Source: Anaerolineaceae bacterium
GTDB lineage: Bacteria; Chloroflexota; Anaerolineae; JAAYZQ01
DNA length: 29,393 nucleotides
Direction of reading: 5' to 3'
Assembly (NCBI GenBank): GCA_012514775.1
Contig: JAAYZQ010000653.1
Coordinates: 1 to 29,393 of the forward strand
A program made the translations under genes and the position numbers. Shown here in pieces: positions 15,529 through 22,581 of this stretch (within the stretch, counting starts at the first letter, position 1; each line of letters opens with the position of its first letter). The notes beneath the pieces were generated by a model. It ran no database searches. It had not been told where the DNA came from and saw nothing but the letters and a program-made list of their open reading frames with translations.

Positions 15529-16314
15529 ATGGCCACTGTGAAGAGACAGACCGAGTACGAGCTAAGAGAAGAGATCCTGCGCATCGGCCGGCTCATGTGG
15601 GAGCGGGGTTACGTCGCTGCCACCGACGGCAACATTTCGGCGCGGTTCGGTTCCGATCGCCTCCTGGTCACGGCCAGCGGGTACAGCAAGGGCTTTCTCA
15701 CCGCAGACAACGTCCTCATCCTCGACCTGGAGGGCCGGCCGGCCGGCGGCTACCGCGGGCGCGGCGAGCGGCCGTCTTCCGAAATCCTCATGCACCTGGA
15801 GGTCTATCGCCAGCGGCCCGAGGTCCAGGCCGTCATCCACGCCCATCCGCCCCTGGCGACGGCCTTTAGCATCGCGGGCGTCTCCCTGGCCCGCTGCGTC
15901 ATTCCCGAAGTGATTGTCACGCTGGGCGGCATCCCCACCACGGATTACGCCACACCCAGCACCCAGGAGGTGCCCGAGAGCATCCGCCAGGCCATCAAGC
16001 ACTACGACGCCATCATCATGTCGCACCATGGCAGCCTGACCGTGGGCCGCGACCTGTGGGAGGCGTACCTGCGCCTGGAAAAGGTGGAGCACACGGCCCA
16101 GATCACCCTCGCGGCCCACCAGTTGGGACACGTGGGCACCCTTTCGCCCGACGACGTGGCCCGGCTGGCCGAGATGCGCCGCACGCGGCTCCAGAGCGAG
16201 GGTCGAGACCTGTGCGAGGGCTGCACCATTTGCACTATAGACGACACGCCAATCCTGGGCCGGACATCAGCCCCAGGAGAGGGGACATCCGGCAGAGAAA
16301 GGACAGGAGAATGA
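15529..16314 (+). CDS. Class II aldolase (L-fuculose/L-rhamnulose-phosphate type) with Cys-rich tail
   Basis: A 261-residue zinc-dependent class II aldolase/adducin-family enzyme. This family cleaves fuculose-1-phosphate or rhamnulose-1-phosphate into dihydroxyacetone phosphate and L-lactaldehyde; related members are epimerases. Visible are TDGNISAR (phosphate site), TASGYSKG, SSEILMH (Glu85), VIHAHPP (zinc His104, His106) and MSHHGSLTVG (third zinc His). The core ends near residue 215, typical for the family. A tail of about 45 residues follows with LCEGCTIC, three Cys spaced C-x2-C-x2-C, and a Gly/Arg/Ser-rich end. The gene lies with BMC shell genes, so the tail may serve encapsulation or bind metal; both are inferences. 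The stop overlaps the next start (ATGA at 16311-16314). Confidence 0.88.
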   Translation: MATVKRQTEYELREEILRIGRLMWERGYVAATDGNISARFGSDRLLVTASGYSKGFLTADNVLILDLEGRPAGGYRGRGERPSSEILMHLEVYRQRPEVQAVIHAHPPLATAFSIAGVSLARCVIPEVIVTLGGIPTTDYATPSTQEVPESIRQAIKHYDAIIMSHHGSLTVGRDLWEAYLRLEKVEHTAQITLAAHQLGHVGTLSPDDVARLAEMRRTRLQSEGRDLCEGCTICTIDDTPILGRTSAPGEGTSGRERTGE

Positions 16315-17381
16315 AAGGACTCATCTTGAGCGGTGGCAAAGGAACGCGCCTCTACCCCATTACCTACACCAGTGCCAAGCAGTTGGTCCCCGTGGCCAAC
16401 AAGCCCGTTCTGTTCCGCGTCATCGAATCCATCCGCGATGCGGGAATCGACGACATCGGCATCGTCGTGGGCGATACCGCCCAGGAGATCCGGGAGGCCG
16501 TGGGCAACGGCCGGCGTTGGGACGTCAAGATCACCTACATCCCCCAGGACCAACCCCTGGGCCTGGCCCACGCCGTCAAGATTAGCAAGGATTTCTTGGG
16601 GGACGACCGATTCGTCATGTTCCTGGGCGACAATGTCATCGAGGGCGGTATCTCGGAGCTCATCGGCGAGTTTGAGAAGAGCGACTATAACTGCCAGATC
16701 GTCCTGACCCCCGTGGAGAACCCATCGCACTATGGCGTGGCCGAGCTGGACCCGGAGACGCGGTCTGTCGTGCGGCTCGTGGAAAAGCCCCGCCACCCGC
16801 CCAGCAACCTGGTCCTGGTGGGCATCTATATGTTTGACGACCACGTCTGGGAGGCGGTGAATGCCATCAAGCCCTCCTGGCGCGGAGAGCTCGAGATCAC
16901 CGATGCCATTCAGTACCTGGTGGACAAGAGCTACAACGTACATCCCTACATCCACCGCGGCTGGTGGATTGATACCGGAGCCCCGGGCGACATGCTCCAG
17001 GCCAACGACCTGGTGCTGGACGAGATCGACCACAGCATCCAGGGCTACGTCGACCGCGATTCGCAGGTCAACGGCAAGGTGACCATAGAAAAAGGCGCCG
17101 AGATCATCAACAGCCGTATCCGGGGACCGGCCATCATCGGCGAGGACACGCGTATCGTGAACTCGTACGTGGGGCCTTTTACGTCCATCTATCACCACGT
17201 CGTCGTCGAGAACGCCGAGATCGAGCACAGCATCGTCCTCGAGCACAGCCGCATCCTGGACATCCCCTACCGCATCGAGGACAGCCTCATCGGCCGCAGC
17301 TCGGTGATCACCCGCTCGCCCATCAAGCCCAAAGCGCTCAAGATGACCCTGGGCGATCACAGCAACGTGGGCATCCTGTAA
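16311..17381 (+). CDS. rmlA: Glucose-1-phosphate thymidylyltransferase, long RmlA type with beta-helix tail
   Basis: A 356-residue sugar-phosphate nucleotidyltransferase, making dTDP-glucose from glucose-1-phosphate and dTTP. The N-terminal domain shows LSGGKGTRLYPITY (nucleotide loop), KQLVPVANKP, FLGDN and WWIDTGAPGDML. The C-terminal 110 residues are left-handed beta-helix hexapeptides (VNGKVTIEKGAEIINSRI, GPAIIGEDTRIVNSYVG). Length and tail match the long RmlA subgroup common in archaea, Chloroflexota and actinobacteria rather than the 290-residue enterobacterial form. AGGACAGGAG precedes the ATG, which overlaps the aldolase stop by four bases. With the RmlB gene at 19172 it supplies a dTDP-deoxyhexose precursor, probably rhamnose. 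Confidence 0.88.
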   Translation: MKGLILSGGKGTRLYPITYTSAKQLVPVANKPVLFRVIESIRDAGIDDIGIVVGDTAQEIREAVGNGRRWDVKITYIPQDQPLGLAHAVKISKDFLGDDRFVMFLGDNVIEGGISELIGEFEKSDYNCQIVLTPVENPSHYGVAELDPETRSVVRLVEKPRHPPSNLVLVGIYMFDDHVWEAVNAIKPSWRGELEITDAIQYLVDKSYNVHPYIHRGWWIDTGAPGDMLQANDLVLDEIDHSIQGYVDRDSQVNGKVTIEKGAEIINSRIRGPAIIGEDTRIVNSYVGPFTSIYHHVVVENAEIEHSIVLEHSRILDIPYRIEDSLIGRSSVITRSPIKPKALKMTLGDHSNVGIL

Positions 17382-17432
17382 GGCCGGCAAGGGGTTGAGG
17401 AGAAGCGGGCCTGGACACAGGGAGCGTGCGAG

Positions 17433-17461
17433 TTGGAGATCTGGGCCCGAGCGTGTATAAT
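17433..17461 (+). promoter_or_regulatory. Strong sigma70 promoter for the bS22-like gene
   Basis: TTGGAG (17433-17438), 17 bp, then perfect TATAAT (17456-17461). Predicted start near 17468, giving a leader of about 38 bases that includes AAAGGAGGTGA. This separates the small ribosomal gene and downstream genes from the BMC operon. Confidence 0.75.
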
Positions 17462-17505
17462 AGTTATCTCGATAGACAACACATAAACCGAAAGGAGGTG
17501 AGACG

Positions 17506-17598
17506 ATGGGCTCGGTTCAAAAATGGCGAAGAAAAAAAGCATCCAAGCACAAGCATCGCAAGATGCTGAAAAAGACCCGCTGGCAGCGGCGAAAATAA
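17506..17598 (+). CDS. 30-residue bS22-like ribosomal protein (AURKAIP1/COX24 domain)
   Basis: A tiny very basic protein beginning MGSVQKWRRKKASKHKHRK and ending KTRWQRRK, read from an ATG with a near-perfect AAAGGAGGTGA site seven bases upstream. The pattern MGSV-KxRRKR-KKKHRKxLKKTRxQRR is that of the short AURKAIP1/COX24-domain proteins, which in actinobacterial 30S subunits are the ribosomal protein bS22 and in mitochondria correspond to mS38. It therefore very likely sits on the small subunit near the decoding side. Sequence differences from the usual form (QKW for IKK) are modest. It has its own strong promoter and is followed by hairpins. Confidence 0.9.
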   Translation: MGSVQKWRRKKASKHKHRKMLKKTRWQRRK

Positions 17599-17600
17599 AA

Positions 17601-17687
17601 TCCAGGTCGCGAGACCAGGACGCCGGGCGGCCACGGAAAACGCTAGATCCACTTGGTTCGGTTTTCCGGCTAGGCCGCCCGGCGTTC
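17601..17687 (+). terminator. Two consecutive strong hairpins after the bS22-like gene
   Basis: Hairpin one (17601-17620) pairs TCC-A-GGTC with GACC-A-GGA around a GCGA (GNRA) tetraloop. Hairpin two pairs 17620-17632 with 17673-17685 (ACGCCGGGCGGCC, 13 perfect bp) and contains a nested stem CGGAAAAC/GTTTTCCG (17634-17641 with 17661-17668). They begin three bases after the stop codon. There is no terminal U-tract, so this may be a factor-assisted terminator, an mRNA-stabilising structure, or a regulatory RNA before the radical SAM gene. Confidence 0.55.
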
Positions 17688-17715
17688 GCAGCCAGCAAAT
17701 GCGGGAGAGTGATGG

Positions 17716-19107
17716 ATGAAGACTACATTGATCTACCCCGGCATAGCCGGGTACGGCTTTAACAGCCTGGCCAGGGGCATGGAGGCAGGCTGGGTCAGCC
17801 ATGGCCTGGCCCACCTCTCCAGCGCGGCCAAGGCCCAGGGCTTTGACCTGGACCTCATCGACCTGCGGGCCCTCGGCGGTTGGGACCAGTTTCGCGAGGA
17901 ACTGCTCCGCCGCCGGCCCGACGTCGTGGGCATGACCATGATGAGCGTCGATTACAACCCCGGTATCGAGGCAGCGCGCATCGTCAAGGAGGCGCTGCCC
18001 GAGACCGTAACCGTCGTCGGCGGCCCGCATCCCACCATCATGGTGGAAGAGGTGGCCGAGATTCCGGAGTTTGACCACGTCGTCACGCGCGAGGGCGAGA
18101 TCACCTTTCCCTGGCTCCTGGGCGAGATCCAGGCCGGGCGGCGGCCCGAGAGCCGCGTCCTGGAGGGCGAGGCGCCCGATCTCGACGCCCTGCCCTTTCC
18201 CGACCGCGACCTGTTCCTCGACGAGTGGCGGAAATACGGCTACACCCTCGACTCGCCCGAGGTGCCCTTTGTCCCCGACCTGCCTGCGCCGTTCCTGACC
18301 ATCATTGCCGGGCGGGGCTGCAAATACAACTGCAACTTTTGCCAGCCGGCCGAGCGCCACATCTTCGGGCGCAAGGTGCGCAAGCGTTCTCCGGCCAACA
18401 TTGTCGCCGAGCTCAAGCTGTTGCGCGACCGCTACCATTTTGCCAGCTTGATGTTTCACGACGACTGCCTGACCGAGAACCGGGAGTGGGTGCTAGAGTT
18501 CTGCGATCTGTACCAGGCCGAAGGGTTCACCCAGCCATTTTTCTGCCAGAGCCGCGCCGACATCATTGCCAAGAACGAGGACATGGTGGCGCGCATGGCC
18601 CAGGTAGGGCTCAAGGGCTATTTCATCGGCTTTGAGAGCGGCAGCGATCGCGTGCTCAAGTTCTTGCGCAAGGGTACAACCCGCGAAAAGAACCTGGCCG
18701 CGGCCTCAGCCTGCCGGCGCCACGGGATCAAGATCTGGGCCAACTATATGCTGGGGCTGCCCACCGAGACCAGGGAAGAGGTTATGGAGACCGTCTCCAT
18801 GCTCCGGGAGATCGATCCCGACTGGTACAGCCCTGCCTTCTATACCCCCCATCCCGGCAGCGACCTATACGACTATTGCGTGGAGCACGATCTGAGCCTC
18901 ATCACCAGCCACGACCAATACAGGCGCAACCCGTGGGAGATCAAGGTCAAGGGGCAGGACCCGGAGTTCTTGCAGTGGGCCCTGAAAGAGAGCCAGCGGC
19001 GCAAGCCGGCCAACGCCGCGCGCCGCCAGGCCCGCTACCTCTGGGGCCGCTACGCCCGCCCCGACAAGGTCGTGCGCCGCGTGCGGCGGCTGATGACAGG
19101 CAGTTGA
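17716..19107 (+). CDS. Radical SAM protein with B12-binding-type N-terminal domain
   Basis: A 463-residue protein. Residues about 1-145 form a Rossmann-like cobalamin-binding-type domain (DVVGMTMMSVDYNPGIEAARIV, TVVGGPHPTIM, REGEITF) without the DxHxxG base-off motif, as is common in this class. Residues about 190-400 are a radical SAM core with IIAGRGCKYNCNFC (CX3CX2C, the 4Fe-4S/SAM site), FHDDCLTENREWV, GFESGSDRVLKFLRKG and ANYMLGLPTETREE. The C-terminal about 60 residues are Arg-rich and helical. Relatives include BchE-like cyclases and methyltransferases acting on lipids or sugars. Placed between rmlA- and rmlB-type genes, it may modify a nucleotide sugar, glycan or lipid, but the substrate cannot be named. 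The start at 17716 has GGGAGAGTG upstream. Confidence 0.85.
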   Translation: MKTTLIYPGIAGYGFNSLARGMEAGWVSHGLAHLSSAAKAQGFDLDLIDLRALGGWDQFREELLRRRPDVVGMTMMSVDYNPGIEAARIVKEALPETVTVVGGPHPTIMVEEVAEIPEFDHVVTREGEITFPWLLGEIQAGRRPESRVLEGEAPDLDALPFPDRDLFLDEWRKYGYTLDSPEVPFVPDLPAPFLTIIAGRGCKYNCNFCQPAERHIFGRKVRKRSPANIVAELKLLRDRYHFASLMFHDDCLTENREWVLEFCDLYQAEGFTQPFFCQSRADIIAKNEDMVARMAQVGLKGYFIGFESGSDRVLKFLRKGTTREKNLAAASACRRHGIKIWANYMLGLPTETREEVMETVSMLREIDPDWYSPAFYTPHPGSDLYDYCVEHDLSLITSHDQYRRNPWEIKVKGQDPEFLQWALKESQRRKPANAARRQARYLWGRYARPDKVVRRVRRLMTGS

Positions 19108-19124
19108 CAATCCGAAGCGTTCCT

Positions 19125-19144
19125 GGCGCGCCTTTCAGCGCGCC
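19125..19144 (+). other. Hairpin between radical SAM and rmlB genes
   Basis: GGCGCGC (19125-19131) and GCGCGCC (19138-19144) form a perfect 7-bp stem with a six-base loop, 17 bp after the radical SAM stop and about 14 bp before the rmlB ribosome binding site. It may modulate read-through or mRNA stability. Confidence 0.45.
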
Positions 19145-19171
19145 CCGAACGACGCGTGAGGAGGACTGAGC

Positions 19172-20200
19172 ATGAAGAACCTGCTGGTTACAGGCGGCGC
19201 CGGCTTTATCGGCTCCAATTTCGTCCGATACATGCTGTCCCGGTACCCTGACTATTGCATCGTCGTGCTGGACAAGCTGACCTACGCCGGCAACCTGGAC
19301 AACCTGAAGGACGTGGAAGAGCGATTTGGCGAGCGCTATGCCTTTGTCCATGGCGACATTGCCGACGCTGCCGCCGTCGAGGCAGCCATGCAGGCCCACC
19401 AGATCGACACCATCGTCAACTTTGCGGCCGAATCCCACGTCGACCGCTCGCTGCTGGAGCCCGATGCCTTTATCAAGACAGACGTCTATGGCACCTACGT
19501 CCTGCTGGAGGCGGCCAGGCGGCACGACATCGAGCGCTACCACCAGGTGTCCACCGACGAGGTCTATGGCGACATCGCCGAGGGCCATTCCTCCGTCGAG
19601 ACCGACCCTCTTCACGCCCGCAGCCCCTACTCGGCCAGCAAGGCCGGGGGCGACCTGCTGTGCCTGGCCTATTACAACAGCTTTGGCACACCCGTGACCA
19701 TCACCCGGGGCTCGAACAACATTGGTCCCTACCAGTACCCGGAAAAGGTGGTCCCGTTGTTCATCACCAACGCCATCGACGACGAGCCGCTGCCGCTCTA
19801 TGGCGACGGGCGGCAGATGCGCGACTACCAGTACGTCCTGGACCACTGCGAGGGGATCGACGTGGTCCTGCACCAGGGTGAGTGGGGCCAGGCCTACAAC
19901 CTGGGCACCGGCTATGAAACAGAGAATATTGTCCTGGCCCGCGCCATCCTCGACCACCTGGGCAAGCCCCACAGCCTGATCCGCCACGTCACAGACCGGC
20001 CGGGGCACGACCGGCGCTATTCCCTCAACGTGGACAAGGTACGCGGCCTGGGCTGGAAGAGCAGCCACACGTTCGAGCAGGGCCTGGAAAAGACGGTGCG
20101 CTGGTACGCCGAGAACGAGTGGTGGTGGCGCAAGATCAAGAGCGGAGAATACCGGGAGTATTACCAGCGCTGGTACGGCCAGCGCCTGGCACAGAGCTAG
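19172..20200 (+). CDS. rmlB: dTDP-glucose 4,6-dehydratase
   Basis: A 342-residue extended short-chain dehydrogenase/reductase that converts dTDP-glucose to dTDP-4-keto-6-deoxyglucose with bound NAD+. Visible are the N-terminal TGGAGFIGSNF loop, LDKLTYAGNLDNL, FAAESHVDRS, the catalytic STDEVYGD, YSASKAGGD (Tyr and Lys of YxxxK), RGSNNIGPYQYPEK, and the C-terminal DRPGHDRRYSLN motif, all diagnostic for RmlB. Length is standard. The site GAGGAGGACTGAGC precedes the ATG. It complements the rmlA-type gene upstream; rmlC and rmlD are not in the window, so the final sugar is unproven. It converges with the LuxR/Kelch gene, with 18 bases between stops. Confidence 0.95.
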   Translation: MKNLLVTGGAGFIGSNFVRYMLSRYPDYCIVVLDKLTYAGNLDNLKDVEERFGERYAFVHGDIADAAAVEAAMQAHQIDTIVNFAAESHVDRSLLEPDAFIKTDVYGTYVLLEAARRHDIERYHQVSTDEVYGDIAEGHSSVETDPLHARSPYSASKAGGDLLCLAYYNSFGTPVTITRGSNNIGPYQYPEKVVPLFITNAIDDEPLPLYGDGRQMRDYQYVLDHCEGIDVVLHQGEWGQAYNLGTGYETENIVLARAILDHLGKPHSLIRHVTDRPGHDRRYSLNVDKVRGLGWKSSHTFEQGLEKTVRWYAENEWWWRKIKSGEYREYYQRWYGQRLAQS

Positions 20201-20218
20201 GCCGCCGGCCGGCAGCGG

Positions 20219-21559
20219 TCAGGGGAATACCTGGTACAGCGCCTGGTAGGCTTCGTTCGTGCTCAACAGGGCGCCCTTCCAGCCGCCAATGGCATAGATG
20301 CGGGGTGAGACAAAGGCGGCGCCCAGGCCCAGCCACTGGCCGTTGACAGGCGTCTCTGTCCGCGTCCAGGCATTCAGCCGGGGGTCGTAGCGCTCGTTAA
20401 AGGCCAGATATTTCTCCATGCCGCCGCCCAGGGCATAGATGTGCTGCCGCACGGTCAGCAACTCCAGTCCTCCCCGGGCGCGGAGGAGCGAGGCACACTC
20501 GTCCCACGAGTCGCCGGCGGGGTCATAGACCTGGCAGGTGTCCAGCTCGGCCCGCCCGTCGTAGCCGCCCACGACGTAAATGAGGCCCTGCAGCGCCGCG
20601 GCGCCCACAAAGCCCCGCTTGCTCGACAGTTTCCCGATGGATTCCCAGGCGTCGGCCTGCGGGTCGTAGCGGTAGGCCGAGTCCACGTAGCCGCCCTCGC
20701 CGCGGCCGCCGAACAGGTACAAGGCGCCGTCCTGCGCTGCAAGCCCGTAGGCGCCCAGGGCCTCGGGCAGGGGCGCCCGGCTCTCCCAGCGGTCCTCCGC
20801 CGGATCGTACACCTCCAGCACGTCGCGAGGCTGTTCTCCGGCGTCCAGGCCACCCGGAACGTAGAGCAGGCCGTCGAGCATTGCCGCCTTGACGTAGCCC
20901 ACCGCCGTGGGCTTGGCGCTGCCCCGCGACCAGGCGTCGGCCCGCGTGTCATAGATTTCGACCCTCGTCGTGGCGCCCTCGCTGCTCGCCCCGGCGATGG
21001 CATAGATCAACGCCCCATCGGCCGCGACGGCCAGCCCGGTGCGCGGCGTGGGCATCTGCGCCCTGGTCTGCCAGCGGTTCGTCGACACACCGTGGGTGAT
21101 GACCGGTGGCGAAAGGGCGCCGATGGGATCGAGCTGCTCCTCGTTGGCGCCCACTTGCAACACCTGGGGCAGAAACAGGAGGGCGATGGCCACCACGCAG
21201 GCCAGCGCCAGCCCCCCGCGCCGCAACGCGGAAACCCGGGGCCAGCGCGTCGCCCGGGGCAGCAGAAAACCGGGCAGCGCAACGGCGCCAGGAACCGCCG
21301 CCGCGGCGGCATCCTCCTCGCTGCGCGCCACGGCTATCCAGCCCTCGCGCACGGCGACCATGGTCGCTTCGGTGCGCGAGGCGACGCCCAGCTTGGCATA
21401 GATGTTGCGCAGGTGAACCTTGACGGTGTTGACGCTGATTTGCAGGTCCCGGGCAATCTCCCGGTTGGTGGCGCCCGTCGTCAGCAGCCGGAGGAGCTCC
21501 ATCTCCCGGTCGCTCAGGGAACCCAGGTCTTCTTGCAAATCGGCGCTATCTGTCATCAT
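20219..21559 (-). CDS. LuxR-type HTH / single TM / Kelch beta-propeller regulator
   Basis: A 446-residue fusion. Residues about 12-75 form a LuxR/GerE DNA-binding domain (LSDREMELLRLLTTGATNREIARDLQISVNTVKVHLRNIYAKLG). After a linker, one hydrophobic segment lies near 112-130 (GGLALACVVAIALLFLPQVL). The remaining 300 residues are six Kelch-type repeats, each with a GLLYVPGG-like strand and a YDPxxDxW end, enough for a beta-propeller outside the membrane. The design suggests a one-component membrane-bound transcription factor that senses an extracellular ligand or surface polymer. The start at 21559 (or 21556) is chosen because the promoter at 21622-21650 would begin transcription near 21615, just past the longer ORF start at 21619. 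Target genes are unknown. Confidence 0.85.
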   Translation of the reverse strand: MMTDSADLQEDLGSLSDREMELLRLLTTGATNREIARDLQISVNTVKVHLRNIYAKLGVASRTEATMVAVREGWIAVARSEEDAAAAAVPGAVALPGFLLPRATRWPRVSALRRGGLALACVVAIALLFLPQVLQVGANEEQLDPIGALSPPVITHGVSTNRWQTRAQMPTPRTGLAVAADGALIYAIAGASSEGATTRVEIYDTRADAWSRGSAKPTAVGYVKAAMLDGLLYVPGGLDAGEQPRDVLEVYDPAEDRWESRAPLPEALGAYGLAAQDGALYLFGGRGEGGYVDSAYRYDPQADAWESIGKLSSKRGFVGAAALQGLIYVVGGYDGRAELDTCQVYDPAGDSWDECASLLRARGGLELLTVRQHIYALGGGMEKYLAFNERYDPRLNAWTRTETPVNGQWLGLGAAFVSPRIYAIGGWKGALLSTNEAYQALYQVFP

Positions 21560-21589
21560 TTCTCTAACTCGAACCCAAGATCGGTCGCC

Positions 21590-21617
21590 GTCGTCGCTTT
21601 CGCCGCGCGGCGACGAC
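21590..21617 (-). other. 5'-leader hairpin of the LuxR/Kelch gene
   Basis: GTCGTCGC (21590-21597) and GCGACGAC (21610-21617) form perfect 8-bp arms; the palindrome CGCCGCGCGGCG (21601-21612) overlaps the loop. It begins at or just before the predicted transcript start and could be a leader hairpin or an autoregulatory site. Confidence 0.4.
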
Positions 21618-21621
21618 AAAG

Positions 21622-21650
21622 ATTATCCCATAGAAGACGCCTTGGGGCAA
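21622..21650 (-). promoter_or_regulatory. Promoter for the LuxR/Kelch regulator gene
   Basis: On the minus strand TTGCCC (21645-21650), 17 bp, GATAAT (21622-21627). It lies 14 bp past the end of the Dam-type gene and about 63 bp before the chosen start codon. Confidence 0.55.
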
Positions 21651-21659
21651 ATTCCAGCT

Positions 21660-21698
21660 CCCCTCACCCCAACCCCCTCCCCCGGTGGGTGAAGGCCC
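21660..21698. repeat. C-rich dispersed-repeat-like element at the end of the methylase gene
   Basis: The plus strand reads CCCCTCACCCCAACCCCCTC followed by CCCCGGTGGGTGAAGG. Two of its forward frames read LTPTPSPGG and PHPNPLP, the peptide signature of short C-rich repeats dispersed in many Chloroflexota and other genomes. It covers the last codons and stop of the Dam-type gene. Recognition is from pattern memory; only one copy is in this window. Confidence 0.5.
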
Positions 21699-22575
21699 GG
21701 CTGAGCACCAGGAGCTCGGGCACCGGGCCGCGCCCGCGGGCCCGGGAGTTGATGGGCCGGGCTGCCTGGAGCACGACCTGGGGGTAGCCCGCGTACAGCT
21801 CGCGAATGGATTCGGTGTCCGAGTTGCTCAACATCAGCTGGCAGCCCCGCGCGTCCAGGTCCCGAAAGAGCCGCGCCAGCCGCCGCTGATCGTCAAAAGC
21901 AAAGTCGCCGGCCGTGTAGGCCGTGAAATTGGCCGTGGCCGAGAGGGGCTGGTAGGGAGGGTCAAGGTAGACGAGGTCGCCGGGACCGGCGTCCTCCAGG
22001 ACGGCCTCAAAGTCGCCCGCCACCAGCCGCACCCCTTCCAGGGCACGGGCAGCGGCCCGCAGGTTGGGGGCGTCGCACACAGTCGGGTTGCGGTAGCGGC
22101 CAAAGGGCACGTTAAACTGCCCGCGGCGGTTCACCCGGTAGAGCCCGTTGTAGCACGTGCGGTTCAGGTAGAGCAGGCGGGCAGCCCGCTCCACCTCGCC
22201 GCGCCGGGCATAGTCCGGCTCCCGGTCCCAGGCGCGCACCCGGCCATAGTACTCCCGGTCCAGCTTGTGGGGTTCGTGGCGCCGCAGCTCGGCAATGAGG
22301 GCCTCCACCTGGTCACGGACCACGCGAAAGCTGTTGATCAGCTCCTCCAGGCGGTCCACCAGCACGACCTCTTTGCCCGCCAGGCGCCCGGTGTTGTACA
22401 GGTGAAAAAAGACCGCCCCACCACCCAGGAAGGGCTCGAAGTAGCGCCCAAACTCGGCCGGCCAATAGGGCTCGAACTGGGCCAGGAGCTGCCCCTTGCC
22501 GCCGGCCCACTTCAAGAAGGGCGCGGGGCGTCGCGCCGCGGCCTCGGGCATGGGGGACGAATCGGGTCGATTCAT
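21664..22575 (-). CDS. Dam-type DNA N6-adenine methyltransferase (D12 class)
   Basis: A 303-residue methyltransferase of the Dam/D12 class that transfers a methyl group from SAM to adenine in DNA. Motif X is PFLKWAGGKGQLL near the N-terminus, motif I is YFEPFLGGGAVFFHL, the family segment is LYLNRTCYNGLYRVNRRGQFNVPFGRY, and the catalytic motif IV is LVYLDPPY. The length fits the family. No restriction enzyme is adjacent, so it is an orphan methylase candidate; GATC is the usual target of this class but is not proven here. The ATG at 22575 is used; a GTG at 22581 directly after the permease stop is the alternative. The final residues (FTHRGRGLG) are encoded by a C-rich repeat, so the native C-terminus may have been altered. 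Confidence 0.9.
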   Translation of the reverse strand: MNRPDSSPMPEAAARRPAPFLKWAGGKGQLLAQFEPYWPAEFGRYFEPFLGGGAVFFHLYNTGRLAGKEVVLVDRLEELINSFRVVRDQVEALIAELRRHEPHKLDREYYGRVRAWDREPDYARRGEVERAARLLYLNRTCYNGLYRVNRRGQFNVPFGRYRNPTVCDAPNLRAAARALEGVRLVAGDFEAVLEDAGPGDLVYLDPPYQPLSATANFTAYTAGDFAFDDQRRLARLFRDLDARGCQLMLSNSDTESIRELYAGYPQVVLQAARPINSRARGRGPVPELLVLSRAFTHRGRGLG

Positions 22576-22581
22576 GGCCAC

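Noticed and set aside
19104..19109. TTGACA as a -35 box for rmlB
   Set aside because: It spans the radical SAM stop codon region and no -10 box lies at 16-18 bp; that position is the GC hairpin.
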